The notes: generated by a model not told the origin, from the sequence alone. Positions 42,020 through 50,312 are shown, numbered from the stretch's first letter. The stretch: DNA of 64,000 bases from Flavobacterium limi (GCF_010645075.1 NZ_JAADZV010000001.1:620001-684000); one strand, 5' to 3'. Made by a program: numbers and translations.

Positions 42020-42110
42020 GGTTTAGCCCTGATCGAAGCGGCATCCTGTTGTTGCGGGGTTCGCAACAAAAGATATAGCGGAGAGCAGGACAGGAGTTCT
42101 TCTGAAAATG
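42020..42110 (+). repeat. Dispersed structured repeat, copy B
   Basis: The plus strand has AGCCCTGATCGAAGCGGCATCC (given here only as box, 42025-42046) and AAAAGATATAGCGGAGAGCAGGA (42068-42090). These flank the hairpin TTGTTGCG/CGCAACAA. The box pattern is that of copies A and C, read on their minus strand. It fills the gap between the transpeptidase gene and the convergent regulator. Confidence 0.6.
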
Positions 42111-42129
42111 ATAATTTCTGCTCCTGAAA

Positions 42130-43095
42130 TTACTGAACCCTGAATTTCTCCCGATATTCAATAGGTTTCATACCGACCATTTTGTAAAATACTTTTCTAA
42201 ACGCTTTTGGATCGTTGTAACCTGTTTTTTCGATAATTTCAGAAATCGAAAGCTGGGTTTGTTCGAGATATTTCTTGGAACTCTCCACTCTTATATTTTG
42301 CAGATATTCGATAGGTGGAATGCCTGTCACTTGTTTGAAACGGCGTGTCATGTTGCGGGTACTTGTCGGAATATCTTTGGTGATTTCTTCTAAAGTTTCG
42401 ATTGTACTGTATTCACTTTCAATTTTTTGTTGTAACCGGGCAACCAGACTGTCATTGTGCAAATGATTGGGTCTGAAAGTGCTGAAATAGCTTTGTTTGT
42501 ATCGGTTTAAATCAATAGAGAAGATTTTGGCAATCTGAACTGCGATTTCGTTTCCGCAGTATTTCTGAATCAGAAGAATCAATAAATGAAAGGTTGAGGT
42601 TGATCCGCCACTGGTATACAAACTTCCGTCTGCGGTCAGGGTTTCCTCTGGTTTTAATTTCACAAGCGGAAAAGCTTTGGTAAATGCGCTGCAGGCATCG
42701 ACATGCGTAGTAGCCAGTTTTTCGTTGAGCAATCCGGAAGCAGCAAACAAAAATGCTCCGGTGCAAAAGCTTGCCAGTTCGGCCCCTGCCTGATGCTGTT
42801 TTTGCAGCCACGGAATAAATTTGCGATTCTTGGCAATCATTTCACTCATATTATCGGTGGTAAAAGCTGGAATTAAAATGAGTTCTAAATTTTTATCTGC
42901 ATCCTCAATTGAATTCACTTCATAACCAAATAATTTTTTTTCATCGATTTGTTCATCCGATTGAAACACCATAAACTCAAAAGGTTTGTCGGTTTCCTCA
43001 TGTAATTTATTGGCTGTTTCGAAGACTTCCAGAATGGCAGCTACGCTTAACAATTTGTAGTCATGCCCCAAAATTAAACCTACTTTCCTGCTCAT
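42130..43095 (-). CDS. GlxA-type AraC-family transcriptional regulator
   Basis: A 321-residue protein with an N-terminal DJ-1/PfpI-like domain (about 1-180; VGLILGHDYKLLSVAAILEVFE, and the nucleophile-elbow Cys in ASFCTGAFLFAASGLL) and a C-terminal AraC DNA-binding domain (about 215-320; TSTRNMTRRFKQVTG, SISEIIEKTGYNDPKAFRKVF). GlxA-type regulators respond to small metabolites and often control adjacent genes. It is divergent, with a 130-bp gap, from the VOC/START gene cluster, which is its probable target. Confidence 0.93.
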   Translation of the reverse strand: MSRKVGLILGHDYKLLSVAAILEVFETANKLHEETDKPFEFMVFQSDEQIDEKKLFGYEVNSIEDADKNLELILIPAFTTDNMSEMIAKNRKFIPWLQKQHQAGAELASFCTGAFLFAASGLLNEKLATTHVDACSAFTKAFPLVKLKPEETLTADGSLYTSGGSTSTFHLLILLIQKYCGNEIAVQIAKIFSIDLNRYKQSYFSTFRPNHLHNDSLVARLQQKIESEYSTIETLEEITKDIPTSTRNMTRRFKQVTGIPPIEYLQNIRVESSKKYLEQTQLSISEIIEKTGYNDPKAFRKVFYKMVGMKPIEYREKFRVQ

Positions 43096-43189
43096 GATTT
43101 TAGTTTTAGAGTTTTACGAAGATATACATTTTGTCTTAAATGACCCTAAAGATGGCTTTTATTGTAGTAAAAAGCTGGTTTTGATATTT

Positions 43190-43197
43190 TAAATTTG
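43190..43197 (+). promoter_or_regulatory. -7 element for the VOC/START cluster
   Basis: TAAATTTG is a perfect TAnnTTTG, 28 nt before the ATG at 43226. The nearest upstream TTG leaves a 25-nt spacer, so the -33 box is unclear. Confidence 0.4.
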
Positions 43198-43225
43198 TTT
43201 ATATCTAATTTGAAATTTTATAAAG

Positions 43226-43642
43226 ATGAGCACAAAAATTTTTCTGAATCTTCCTGTAAAAGATTTAAATCGTTCCGTTGAATTCTTTACTCAGCTTGGT
43301 TTTTTATTTAATCCACTATTTACTAATGAAAAAGGTACTTGTTTGATAATTGGCGAAAACATAAATGTGATGTTTTTAGAGGAAGAGTTTTATAAAACAT
43401 TTACGAACAAGGAAGTTAGTGATGCCAATACGACCAGCGAAGTGATAATTGCAATATCTGTTGAAAGCAGAGAAAAAGTTGATGAAATAATTGAAAATGT
43501 AGTTAAAGCCGGAGGCGCAGAATATATGGATACAAAAGATTACGGCTGGATGTACCAGAAGATGTTTCTGGATCCGGACGGGCATCACTGGGAGGTTTTC
43601 TTTATGGATGAAAGTCAGATTCCAACAAATGAAAACGTATGA
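43226..43642 (+). CDS. VOC-family (glyoxalase/bleomycin-resistance-like) protein
   Basis: A 138-residue protein with paired beta-alpha-beta-beta-beta units (KIFLNLPVKDLNRSVEFFTQLGF; MYQKMFLDPDGHHWEVFFMD). Metal-ligand candidates are the His in DGHHWEV and the Glu in WEV. VOC proteins include glyoxalases, dioxygenases and antibiotic-binding proteins; the substrate here is unknown. It is the first gene of the cluster, and its stop overlaps the following START-like gene (ATGA). Confidence 0.9.
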   Translation: MSTKIFLNLPVKDLNRSVEFFTQLGFLFNPLFTNEKGTCLIIGENINVMFLEEEFYKTFTNKEVSDANTTSEVIIAISVESREKVDEIIENVVKAGGAEYMDTKDYGWMYQKMFLDPDGHHWEVFFMDESQIPTNENV

Positions 43643-44043
43643 TTACCGCTCAAAATTTAATTGATGCACCACTTGAAAAAGTTTGGCAATTCTGGACGTT
43701 GCCTGAACATATTGTGAAATGGAATTCTCCTTCGCCAGACTGGCATACACCAGTTGCAGACAATGATTTAAAGGTTGGCGGTAAATTCAAATATGTCATG
43801 AAAGCAAAAGACGGAAGCGAAGAATTTGATTTTGAAGGGCTTTATACTAATCTAAAATCCTTATCTTTAATTGAATACAAACTTTTTGATGACAGAGCCG
43901 GAAGTGTGTATTTTGATGAAATTGATGGAAAAGTAAAAATTACAGAAATATTTGAACCTGAAAAACAAATTTCAGAAAGTATGCAAAGGCAATGGTGTCA
44001 GGCTGTAATTGATAATTTTAAAGCCTACGTCGAAGCGAGTTAA
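43639..44043 (+). CDS. SRPBCC/AHSA1 (START-like) protein, first
   Basis: A 134-residue START-like protein (IDAPLEKVWQFWTLPEHIVKWNSPSPDWHTP; SMQRQWCQAVIDNFKAYVEAS). Members of the AHSA1/polyketide-cyclase branch bind hydrophobic ligands in a helix-grip pocket. It overlaps the VOC gene by 4 nt (ATGA) and is a clear paralogue of the next protein (shared SPDWHTP, GGKFK, DFEG, LDNFK-like end). This indicates tandem duplication. Confidence 0.9.
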   Translation: MITAQNLIDAPLEKVWQFWTLPEHIVKWNSPSPDWHTPVADNDLKVGGKFKYVMKAKDGSEEFDFEGLYTNLKSLSLIEYKLFDDRAGSVYFDEIDGKVKITEIFEPEKQISESMQRQWCQAVIDNFKAYVEAS

Positions 44044-44068
44044 GAACAGAAATATAAAAACTAAAATA

Positions 44069-44473
44069 ATGATTACAATCAATACTACAGTAAAAGCCTC
44101 GATAGACAAAGTTTGGGAATTTTGGAACAAACCGGAACACATTACAAAATGGAGTTTTGCATCTCCGGATTGGCACACTCCCTATGCAGAAAATGATTTG
44201 AGAACGGGAGGAAAATTCAAATCGACTATGGCTGCAAAAGATGGCAGTATGAGTTTTGATTTTGAAGGTGAATTTACACTTGTAAAACCAAACGAAGCCC
44301 TGGAATATGTGATGGCAGACGGAAGAAAGGTCGAAATTACTTTTAAAGAAATATCAGGGGGAGTTGAAATAACTGAAAGTTTTGATCCGGAAACACAAAA
44401 CCCGGAAGAAATGCAGCGCGCAGGGTGGCAGGCAATCCTGGATAATTTTAAAAATTACACTGAATCTAATTAG
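44069..44473 (+). CDS. SRPBCC/AHSA1 (START-like) protein, second
   Basis: A 134-residue paralogue of the previous gene product (TVKASIDKVWEFWNKPEHITKW; SPDWHTPYAENDLRTGGKFK; EEMQRAGWQAILDNFKNYTES). I start at ATG 44069. An in-frame ATG at 44009 overlaps the previous gene by 35 nt and adds 20 basic residues unlike any START protein. It is expected to be cytoplasmic. Confidence 0.9.
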   Translation: MITINTTVKASIDKVWEFWNKPEHITKWSFASPDWHTPYAENDLRTGGKFKSTMAAKDGSMSFDFEGEFTLVKPNEALEYVMADGRKVEITFKEISGGVEITESFDPETQNPEEMQRAGWQAILDNFKNYTESN

Positions 44474-44586
44474 ATTCAAAGCTCAGGATAGAAAGGTTCA
44501 AAGATTATAACACTCAAATTAACTTATATCGATTATACAACTTAAAAGAAAAAAAATAAATATCTAACCAACAAAATTCAAAAAAA

Positions 44587-44994
44587 ATGACAAAACAAAT
44601 ATGGCTGAATCTTCCTGTAAAGGATATAGCAAAAGCAAAAGATTTTTTCTGGAAGATAGGTTTTTCGTTCAATGAACAGCATGATACACCAAACTCTACC
44701 TGTATGGTTGTAGGTGAAAGACATTTTGTAGTGATGCTTTTTGAAGAATCGGTGTTTGCGGGTTTTTCACAAAACAGTATTGCAGATACTAATTCAAGTT
44801 CTGAAGTTTTGATTTCGATTGATGCTGAGAGCAGGGAAGAAGTAGATGAACTTGCCCAAAAAGTACAGGATGCCGGAGGAACTGTTTTTGCAGCTCCGGC
44901 AGAAAGTCAGGGCTGGATGTACGGTTTTGGTTTCGCAGATTTAGACGGCCATCGTTGGAATGTCTTATTTATGGATTTTAGTAAATTATCTTAA
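44587..44994 (+). CDS. VOC-family protein, second
   Basis: A 135-residue VOC protein with the same opening as the first (QIWLNLPVKDIAKAKDFFWKIGF) and ending in GFADLDGHRWNVLFMDFSKLS. The residue after the His of the metal site differs (HRWN instead of HHWE), so a Glu ligand is missing at that position and ligand geometry may differ. It is followed after 2 nt by another START-like gene, repeating the VOC-START pairing seen at 43226-44043. Confidence 0.9.
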   Translation: MTKQIWLNLPVKDIAKAKDFFWKIGFSFNEQHDTPNSTCMVVGERHFVVMLFEESVFAGFSQNSIADTNSSSEVLISIDAESREEVDELAQKVQDAGGTVFAAPAESQGWMYGFGFADLDGHRWNVLFMDFSKLS

Positions 44995-44996
44995 TT

Positions 44997-45434
44997 ATGG
45001 AAACATTAGAATTTAAAATCAGAATCAAAGCTATACCGGAAAAAATCTGGTCAGTTTTATGGGATGACGAAACGTATAGAAAATGGACAAACTCCTTTTG
45101 CGAAGGTTCGTACGCAGTAAGTGATTGGAACGAAGGTGACAAAATACACTTCATGTCACCGGGCGGAGAAGGAATGAACAGTATAATCGAAAAGAAGGTT
45201 CCAAATGAATATATGGCTTTTAAGCATATTGGAGAAATAAAAGACTTTAAGGAACAGCCTCTTAACGAAGAAACCGAAAAATGGAGCGGTTACATGGAAA
45301 CCTATCGATTGATTCCCGATGGTGAATTTACAGATCTGGTTTCGTATGTTGATGTAATTGAAAAACATATAGATTATTTTAAAGAAGCTTTTCCAAAGGG
45401 ATTAGAATCAGTTAAGGAACTTTCTGAGAAATAG
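44997..45434 (+). CDS. SRPBCC/AHSA1 (START-like) protein, third
   Basis: A 145-residue START-like protein (IRIKAIPEKIWSVLWDDETYRKWTNSF, AVSDWNEGDKIHFMSPGGEGM, TEKWSGYMETYRLIPDGEFT). It is more distant from the other two START paralogues. It starts 2 nt after the VOC gene stop. The function is unknown; the position indicates the same operon and perhaps the same ligand chemistry. Confidence 0.9.
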   Translation: METLEFKIRIKAIPEKIWSVLWDDETYRKWTNSFCEGSYAVSDWNEGDKIHFMSPGGEGMNSIIEKKVPNEYMAFKHIGEIKDFKEQPLNEETEKWSGYMETYRLIPDGEFTDLVSYVDVIEKHIDYFKEAFPKGLESVKELSEK

Positions 45435-45510
45435 AATACAAATGAGAATTGCAAAAATCAATATCAATTGCAATAACAATAAAGAATATTAATAAAAAAT
45501 AAAAAATATC

Positions 45511-45957
45511 ATGGCAAAAGCAATAAATACTTATTTAATATTTAACGGAAATTGCGAAGAGGCATTTCAGTTTTACAGATCCGTTTTTGGAGGCGAATTT
45601 CAATATATCGGAAAATTTAAAGATGCTCCTCCGGAAGACGGTGATGAAGCACTTTCAGAAGAAGATTCAAATCGCATTATGCACGTTTCGCTTCCAATTG
45701 GCAACAGTGTTCTAATGGGAAGTGATAGTCATCCGAAATTTGGAGATGTAGGTTTTGGTGATAATTTTTCAATTTCGATCAGCGCAGAAAGTACAGAAGA
45801 CGCAGACAAAATCTTCAACGGACTCACAGATGGCGGAAGAGTGGATATGCCAATGCAGAAAACTTTTTGGAGTTCTTACTTCGGGATGCTTAAAGATAAA
45901 TTTGGTGTAAACTGGATGATAGATCTGGCCGAATGTGAGGAAGATGATAAAAGTTAG
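45511..45957 (+). CDS. PhnB-like VOC-family protein
   Basis: A 148-residue protein of the PhnB/DUF1338-type VOC branch (INTYLIFNGNCEEAFQFYRSVFGGEFQYI; IMHVSLPIGNSVLMGSD; QKTFWSSYFGMLKDKFGVNWMIDL). It likely forms dimers; the W-x-s-x-y-FG motif is typical of the family. Substrate unknown. It ends the cluster and is followed by a terminator at 45996. Confidence 0.92.
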   Translation: MAKAINTYLIFNGNCEEAFQFYRSVFGGEFQYIGKFKDAPPEDGDEALSEEDSNRIMHVSLPIGNSVLMGSDSHPKFGDVGFGDNFSISISAESTEDADKIFNGLTDGGRVDMPMQKTFWSSYFGMLKDKFGVNWMIDLAECEEDDKS

Positions 45958-45995
45958 GTAATTTCAATACCTGAACATAATTGTTAAATAACCTG

Positions 45996-46021
45996 AAAAA
46001 GCACATTGATTTGTGCTTTTT
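45996..46021 (+). terminator. Terminator after the VOC/START cluster
   Basis: A 10-bp stem (AAAAAGCACA with TGTGCTTTTT, 6-nt loop) with a T-rich end separates the cluster from serB. Confidence 0.8.
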
Positions 46022-46102
46022 CGTTATAAAAAACAAACAATATACTTTTATATCAGCAATAGATTACCGATTTTTGTCGCTTCTTAAATCAACAAGGATA
46101 AA

Positions 46103-47332
46103 ATGGCAAAAGACGATAAGGAAATTATTTTATTAAAAGTTTCAGGACACGACAAACCGGGTGTTACAGCAGGTTTAACCACAGTATTAGCAGCTTATGA
46201 TGCGGTTATTTTAGACATAGGTCAGGCCGATATTCATGATACATTATCTTTAGGGATTTTATTCGAAATCGAAGCTGGCTCCAGTTCCGGACCTGTTTTA
46301 AAAGACCTTTTGTTTAAGGCTTATGAACTCGAAGTAAAAGTTAAATTTATTCCGATTTCTGTCGAAGATTATGAAACCTGGGTAAAATCGCAATCCAATC
46401 AGCGTTATATTATCAATATTTTAGGAGAAAAATTAACGGCCGTACAATTAGCAGCCGTGACTAAAATAATGACAGATCAAAACCTGAACATCAATTCTAT
46501 TATCAGATTGACAGGCAGAACATCTGTTGTAGAAAAAGAAGAATATCCGCGTTCCTGCATCCAATTATCCGTTACAGGAGAAATTGTAAACAAGATTGAA
46601 ATGACAGCCAACTTTATGGCAATTTCCAGAACACTGGATGTTGATATTTCGTTTCAGGAAGACAATATCTACAGACGAAACAGACGTTTGGTTTGCTTTG
46701 ATATGGACTCGACTTTAATTCAAACTGAAGTTATTGACGAGCTGGCAGAACTAAACGGAGTAGGAGAGCAGGTAAGAGCCATTACAGAATCTGCCATGAA
46801 TGGCGAAATTGATTTTAACGAAAGTTTCAAAAAACGTATGGCTTTACTGGAAGGTTTAAGCGAAGACGTTTTGCAAAAAGTGGCCGAAAATCTGCCTATT
46901 ACAAAAGGAGCACATCGTTTGATGAAAGCGTTAAAATATTATGGTTATAAAACGGCAATTCTGTCTGGAGGATTCACGTATTTTGGGGAATACCTCCAAA
47001 AAGAATTAGGAATCGATTACGTTCACGCCAATCAGTTAGAAATTAAAGATGGTAAATTAACCGGTAAATATATAGGTGATATCGTAGACGGTTTAAAGAA
47101 AGCAGAATACCTGACCGCCATTGCAGAAAAAGAAGGAATCCATATCAACCAGACCATTGCAGTTGGAGACGGAGCAAACGATTTGCCAATGATAAACCTT
47201 GCCGGTCTTGGAATCGCTTTCCACGCTAAACCAAAAGTAAAAGAAAGTGCCTCAAATTCTATCTCAAGTTTAGGACTTGACGGTGTTTTATACTTATTAG
47301 GATATCATGATAGGTATATTGATATGATGTAA
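46103..47332 (+). CDS. serB: Phosphoserine phosphatase with N-terminal ACT domains
   Basis: Dephosphorylates O-phosphoserine in the last step of serine synthesis. The 409-residue protein has two ACT-like regulatory domains (about 5-85 and 95-180) and a HAD hydrolase domain (about 195-400). The latter has CFDMDSTLIQTEVIDELAE (catalytic Asp pair), the cap with GEIDFNESFKKRMALL, motif II Ser in ILSGGFTYFG, Lys in GDIVDGLKKAEYL, and motif IV GDGANDLPMI. The ACT domains suggest amino-acid feedback. A terminator and repeat copy C follow. Confidence 0.95.
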   Translation: MAKDDKEIILLKVSGHDKPGVTAGLTTVLAAYDAVILDIGQADIHDTLSLGILFEIEAGSSSGPVLKDLLFKAYELEVKVKFIPISVEDYETWVKSQSNQRYIINILGEKLTAVQLAAVTKIMTDQNLNINSIIRLTGRTSVVEKEEYPRSCIQLSVTGEIVNKIEMTANFMAISRTLDVDISFQEDNIYRRNRRLVCFDMDSTLIQTEVIDELAELNGVGEQVRAITESAMNGEIDFNESFKKRMALLEGLSEDVLQKVAENLPITKGAHRLMKALKYYGYKTAILSGGFTYFGEYLQKELGIDYVHANQLEIKDGKLTGKYIGDIVDGLKKAEYLTAIAEKEGIHINQTIAVGDGANDLPMINLAGLGIAFHAKPKVKESASNSISSLGLDGVLYLLGYHDRYIDMM

Positions 47333-47401
47333 TATTCTCAATTTTGTCATTTCGACGAAGGAGAAATCACATAAGGAACTCCACAATCAAAATAAAAAAA
47401 C

Positions 47402-47438
47402 AAACCTTAGTTCATATGATTTGATCTAAGGTTTTTTT
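47402..47438 (+). terminator. Terminator after serB
   Basis: Arms AAACCTTAG (47402-47410) and CTAAGGTTT (47426-47434) are followed by a T-tract. It immediately precedes repeat copy C. Confidence 0.8.
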
Positions 47439-47439
47439 C

Positions 47440-47545
47440 TGGGCATGTCCCCGCAGAAAAAGCGGGTCGGGCTATCCGTTGTAATCTTTTTGTTTTTAAA
47501 GAAAAAACAAAAAGGATTTCCACTGCTATCCCTCATGCGGGTTGG
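47440..47545 (-). repeat. Dispersed structured repeat, copy C
   Basis: On the minus strand, GGGATAGCAGTGGAAATCC (5' box) and AAAGATTACAACGGATAGCCC (3' box; 47468-47489) surround a hairpin of TTTTTGTTTTT/AAAAACAAAAA arms. An extra CCCGC/GCGGG hairpin (47450-47466) lies beyond the 3' box. It lies in the serB 3' flank, upstream of the 47566-48069 stop. Confidence 0.65.
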
Positions 47546-47565
47546 TGGAATTAATGGTTTAGAAA

Positions 47566-48069
47566 TTATAGTTTCTTAGCTTCTCGAAATTTACAAATAG
47601 AATTGTAAATATCTTCCTTTCTTCCTTTAACTAAGCTTATCTCAGTTTTTGTAGCGATTTCTTCAGGATCAGGGAGTTTAAATAAAATTTTTGGAAGAAA
47701 TCCATTTAACTGTTTGGCATATTCATTATTATCTTTGAGAATAAAATTTACATAGGTATTTCCTCTAATTGAAATTACACTTAATTTGTCAATATTGTGC
47801 CAATAAATTTTAATGTTATTTATGTGATCGAAGAAATATGCTTCAGTCAGTTCAATTGCGGGTTGATTTTTTAAGCTTCGATATAAATTTTTAATTGTTT
47901 TCTGTATGGGATATTTTGTTAAAATAATTAAGAAAAAAGCTAAAATAATTCCAAAAGGCTGATTGCTATTAAATAAAGTTAATAAAATCAGAGAAAAGGC
48001 AATAATCAAAAAAATAACCGAATCAAGCCATAGTTTAATGGAATAATATGGGTAGAGAAGATTATCCAT
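47566..48069 (-). CDS. Small membrane protein, STM3941/PH-like, unknown
   Basis: A 167-residue protein with two membrane segments near the N-terminus (about 12-31: LWLDSVIFLIIAFSLILLTLF; 37-55) and a soluble C-terminal part with short beta strands (IELTEAYFFDHINNIKIYWHNIDKLSVISI). This layout is like the STM3941-type or bacterial PH-domain membrane proteins. I do not recognise a precise family. It is downstream of, and 12 nt from, a secreted protein gene on the same strand, so the two are probably one operon. Confidence 0.75.
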   Translation of the reverse strand: MDNLLYPYYSIKLWLDSVIFLIIAFSLILLTLFNSNQPFGIILAFFLIILTKYPIQKTIKNLYRSLKNQPAIELTEAYFFDHINNIKIYWHNIDKLSVISIRGNTYVNFILKDNNEYAKQLNGFLPKILFKLPDPEEIATKTEISLVKGRKEDIYNSICKFREAKKL

Positions 48070-48081
48070 TGCAGTTTATTA

Positions 48082-48687
48082 TTATTTAATCACTATTGTA
48101 TTAACAATTTTTTGAAACAACTCTGTGTTGTTGTCATCTTCAGTGTCCATTAATGTAACTTGATAAAATTGGTTTTTTACAGGAATAGCATACACAATAA
48201 TCTTGACTTTTTCACTACCTCCTTTGCCTGTTAGAGTGTAAATACATGTTGCAGTAATACATTTTTTGTCATCAACAATGCTTTCGGTAGGGGCACTAAT
48301 GTATTTGAAATCAGTAAAAACTTTTTTTATACCAATGAAACTTTCTTCAATACTTTTTCTAAAATCAACAAAATTCTTATGTGGATTACTTCTTAAGTTG
48401 ACTTTTATAGTGGGTATAATTCCAGCTGTTGTTTCGATTCGATATTTGAAATAAGTAACAACTTGAATTGTTCCCTTATTTTGCTCTAATAATTTCGCAA
48501 CAACTTTCTCATCTAATTTTATGTTGCTTTTTAAATTATCAATGGTTTGACCTTCTTTTGCTTTTATCCATTTTTCTGGTTGTTGAATACTAAATCCAAT
48601 ACTTTCATTTTTGAAAATGTTCTGACTCAAACTAACATTTGATAGAAATATTAAAGACAAAAACATTAAATTTTTTATAATTTTCAT
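48082..48687 (-). CDS. Secreted protein of unknown function
   Basis: About 201 residues from ATG 48687, which gives the signal peptide KNLMFLSLIFLSNVSLSQ. The longer frame from 48747 adds 20 residues with no signal character. The mature part (ESIGFSIQQPEKWIKAKEGQTIDN; FIGIKKVFTDFKYISAP) resembles the PsbP-like or DcrB-like fold, known for periplasmic proteins with a FxIxxPxxW opening; that is only a fold-level resemblance. It is a probable operon partner of the membrane protein gene 12 nt downstream. Confidence 0.75.
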   Translation of the reverse strand: MKIIKNLMFLSLIFLSNVSLSQNIFKNESIGFSIQQPEKWIKAKEGQTIDNLKSNIKLDEKVVAKLLEQNKGTIQVVTYFKYRIETTAGIIPTIKVNLRSNPHKNFVDFRKSIEESFIGIKKVFTDFKYISAPTESIVDDKKCITATCIYTLTGKGGSEKVKIIVYAIPVKNQFYQVTLMDTEDDNNTELFQKIVNTIVIK

Positions 48688-48803
48688 TTCGGAATTTTTA
48701 AAAATCTCTATTCTTAAAAGAAATAAAAGATTGTTGATTACATTCATGAACTAAGTTTGAAGTATACTAAAATTCGTAAAACTAACTTTAGAGTTCTTAA
48801 AAC

Positions 48804-50312
48804 CTACATCCCCTTCAACTGCTCTAAATAATCCCTTTGATTCGAAAGCCTCGGAATCTTATGCTGCCCACCTAGTTTGTCTCTTTCTTTCAGCCAATCA
48901 TAAAACAAATTCTCTCTGGCAACATTAATTACCAAAGGATTTAAAGTCATATTGTTGTAGCGTTTCGCTTCGTAATCAGAGTTTAAAGTCTGTAATGTTT
49001 CATCAAGTACTTTCTGGAAAAGACCAACATCAGCAGGCTTTTGTTTGAATTCAATCATCCATTCGTGAGCACCTTTTTCTTTGTCCTGCATAAAAATTGG
49101 AGCAACAGTGTAATCAATGACTTCAGTTTTGGTGATTTCGCAGGCTTTGGCAATCGCCTGATCGGTATTTTCGACCATCAGTTCTTCGCCAAAAACATTA
49201 ATATGGTGTTTGGTTCTTCCTGTAACCCTGATTCTGTATGGGTTTAATGAGGTAAATCGAACGGTATCACCAATTAAATAACGCCATAATCCGGAATTGG
49301 TGGTAATAACGATGGCGTAGTTCTTATTCAGTTCGACATCAGCCAGACGAATCACCTTTTGGTTTGGAGTATCAAAAGTATCCATCGGAATAAATTCATA
49401 AAAGATTCCGTAATCAAGCATCAGCAATAAATCACTGGAATTGTTCAGATCCTGAATTGCAAAAAAGCCTTCGGAGGCGTTGTATATTTCGTAGTATTTA
49501 AAATCCTTGCTTGGCAGGATTTTCTTGTATTGTTCTTTGTAAGGAGAAAAACTCACTCCGCCGTGAAAATACACTTCAAGATTTGGCCAAAGCTCCAATA
49601 AGTTTCCTTTTCCTGTATCTTCTAAAACCCTGTTCATCAAAACCAGCATCCACGACGGAACTCCGGCAAAACTGGTTACATTTTCGTTTTTGGTTTCGTT
49701 GATGATAGCAGCAATTTTGGTTTCCCATTCACTCATCAGCGAAGTTTTGCTGCTTGGCGTACTGCTGAATTCAGCCCAGATTGGCATATTTTCAATCAGA
49801 ATTGCCGATAAATCTCCAAAGAAAGTATTGTTGTTTTCGTAAATTTGGGAACTTCCACCCAGGCGAAGACTTTTTCCTACAAACAATTCCGAGTCCTCAT
49901 TATTATTTAAGTACATGCAAAGCAAATCCTTGCTGCCTTTGTAATGACAGTTTTCGAGCGCTTCGTTGCTTACGGGGATAAATTTACTTTTAGCATTAGT
50001 AGTTCCACTTGATTTTGCAAACCATTTTATTGGGGTTTCCCAAAAGACGTTTTGTTCGCCCTGACGCGTTCGTTCAATCAAAGGCTGCAATTCTTCATAG
50101 CTTGCAATAGGCACTCTTTCTGCAAAAATCTGATATGAATTTATGGAAGCGAAATCGTATTGTTTTCCGAAAATCGTATTCTCTGAAGCAGTTAATAAAT
50201 TATGGAGCAGTTCTTCCTGAACTTCGTTGGGATATTTTAAAAAAAGTTCTATTTGATGTATCCTTTGTTTAAGTACCCAGGATGCAATAGAATTTATTAT
50301 AGATATAGGCAT
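48804..50312 (-). CDS. GH3-family acyl-adenylate-forming enzyme
   Basis: A 502-residue protein of the GH3 auxin-responsive promoter family, an ANL-superfamily (adenylating) group found in plants and widely in Bacteroidota. Visible motifs are WFAKSSGTTNAKSKFIPVS (ATP-binding P-loop-like, about 89-107), EIYNASEGFFAIQ (about 280-292) and GLWRYLIGDTVRFTS with VTGRTKHHINVFGEELMVEN (about 360-395). Plant GH3 proteins conjugate amino acids to acyl hormones; the bacterial substrate is unknown. The gene stands alone and is divergent from the DUF2797 gene. Confidence 0.92.
   Translation of the reverse strand: MPISIINSIASWVLKQRIHQIELFLKYPNEVQEELLHNLLTASENTIFGKQYDFASINSYQIFAERVPIASYEELQPLIERTRQGEQNVFWETPIKWFAKSSGTTNAKSKFIPVSNEALENCHYKGSKDLLCMYLNNNEDSELFVGKSLRLGGSSQIYENNNTFFGDLSAILIENMPIWAEFSSTPSSKTSLMSEWETKIAAIINETKNENVTSFAGVPSWMLVLMNRVLEDTGKGNLLELWPNLEVYFHGGVSFSPYKEQYKKILPSKDFKYYEIYNASEGFFAIQDLNNSSDLLLMLDYGIFYEFIPMDTFDTPNQKVIRLADVELNKNYAIVITTNSGLWRYLIGDTVRFTSLNPYRIRVTGRTKHHINVFGEELMVENTDQAIAKACEITKTEVIDYTVAPIFMQDKEKGAHEWMIEFKQKPADVGLFQKVLDETLQTLNSDYEAKRYNNMTLNPLVINVARENLFYDWLKERDKLGGQHKIPRLSNQRDYLEQLKGM

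Noticed and set aside
42512..42811. 99-codon minus-strand frame inside the GlxA-type regulator gene
   Set aside because: It overlaps the intact DJ-1 domain in another frame and has low-complexity sequence without a recognisable domain.
47566..48687. The small membrane protein and secreted protein as a toxin-antitoxin pair
   Set aside because: Both are too large and one is exported; no antitoxin-like DNA-binding protein is present.
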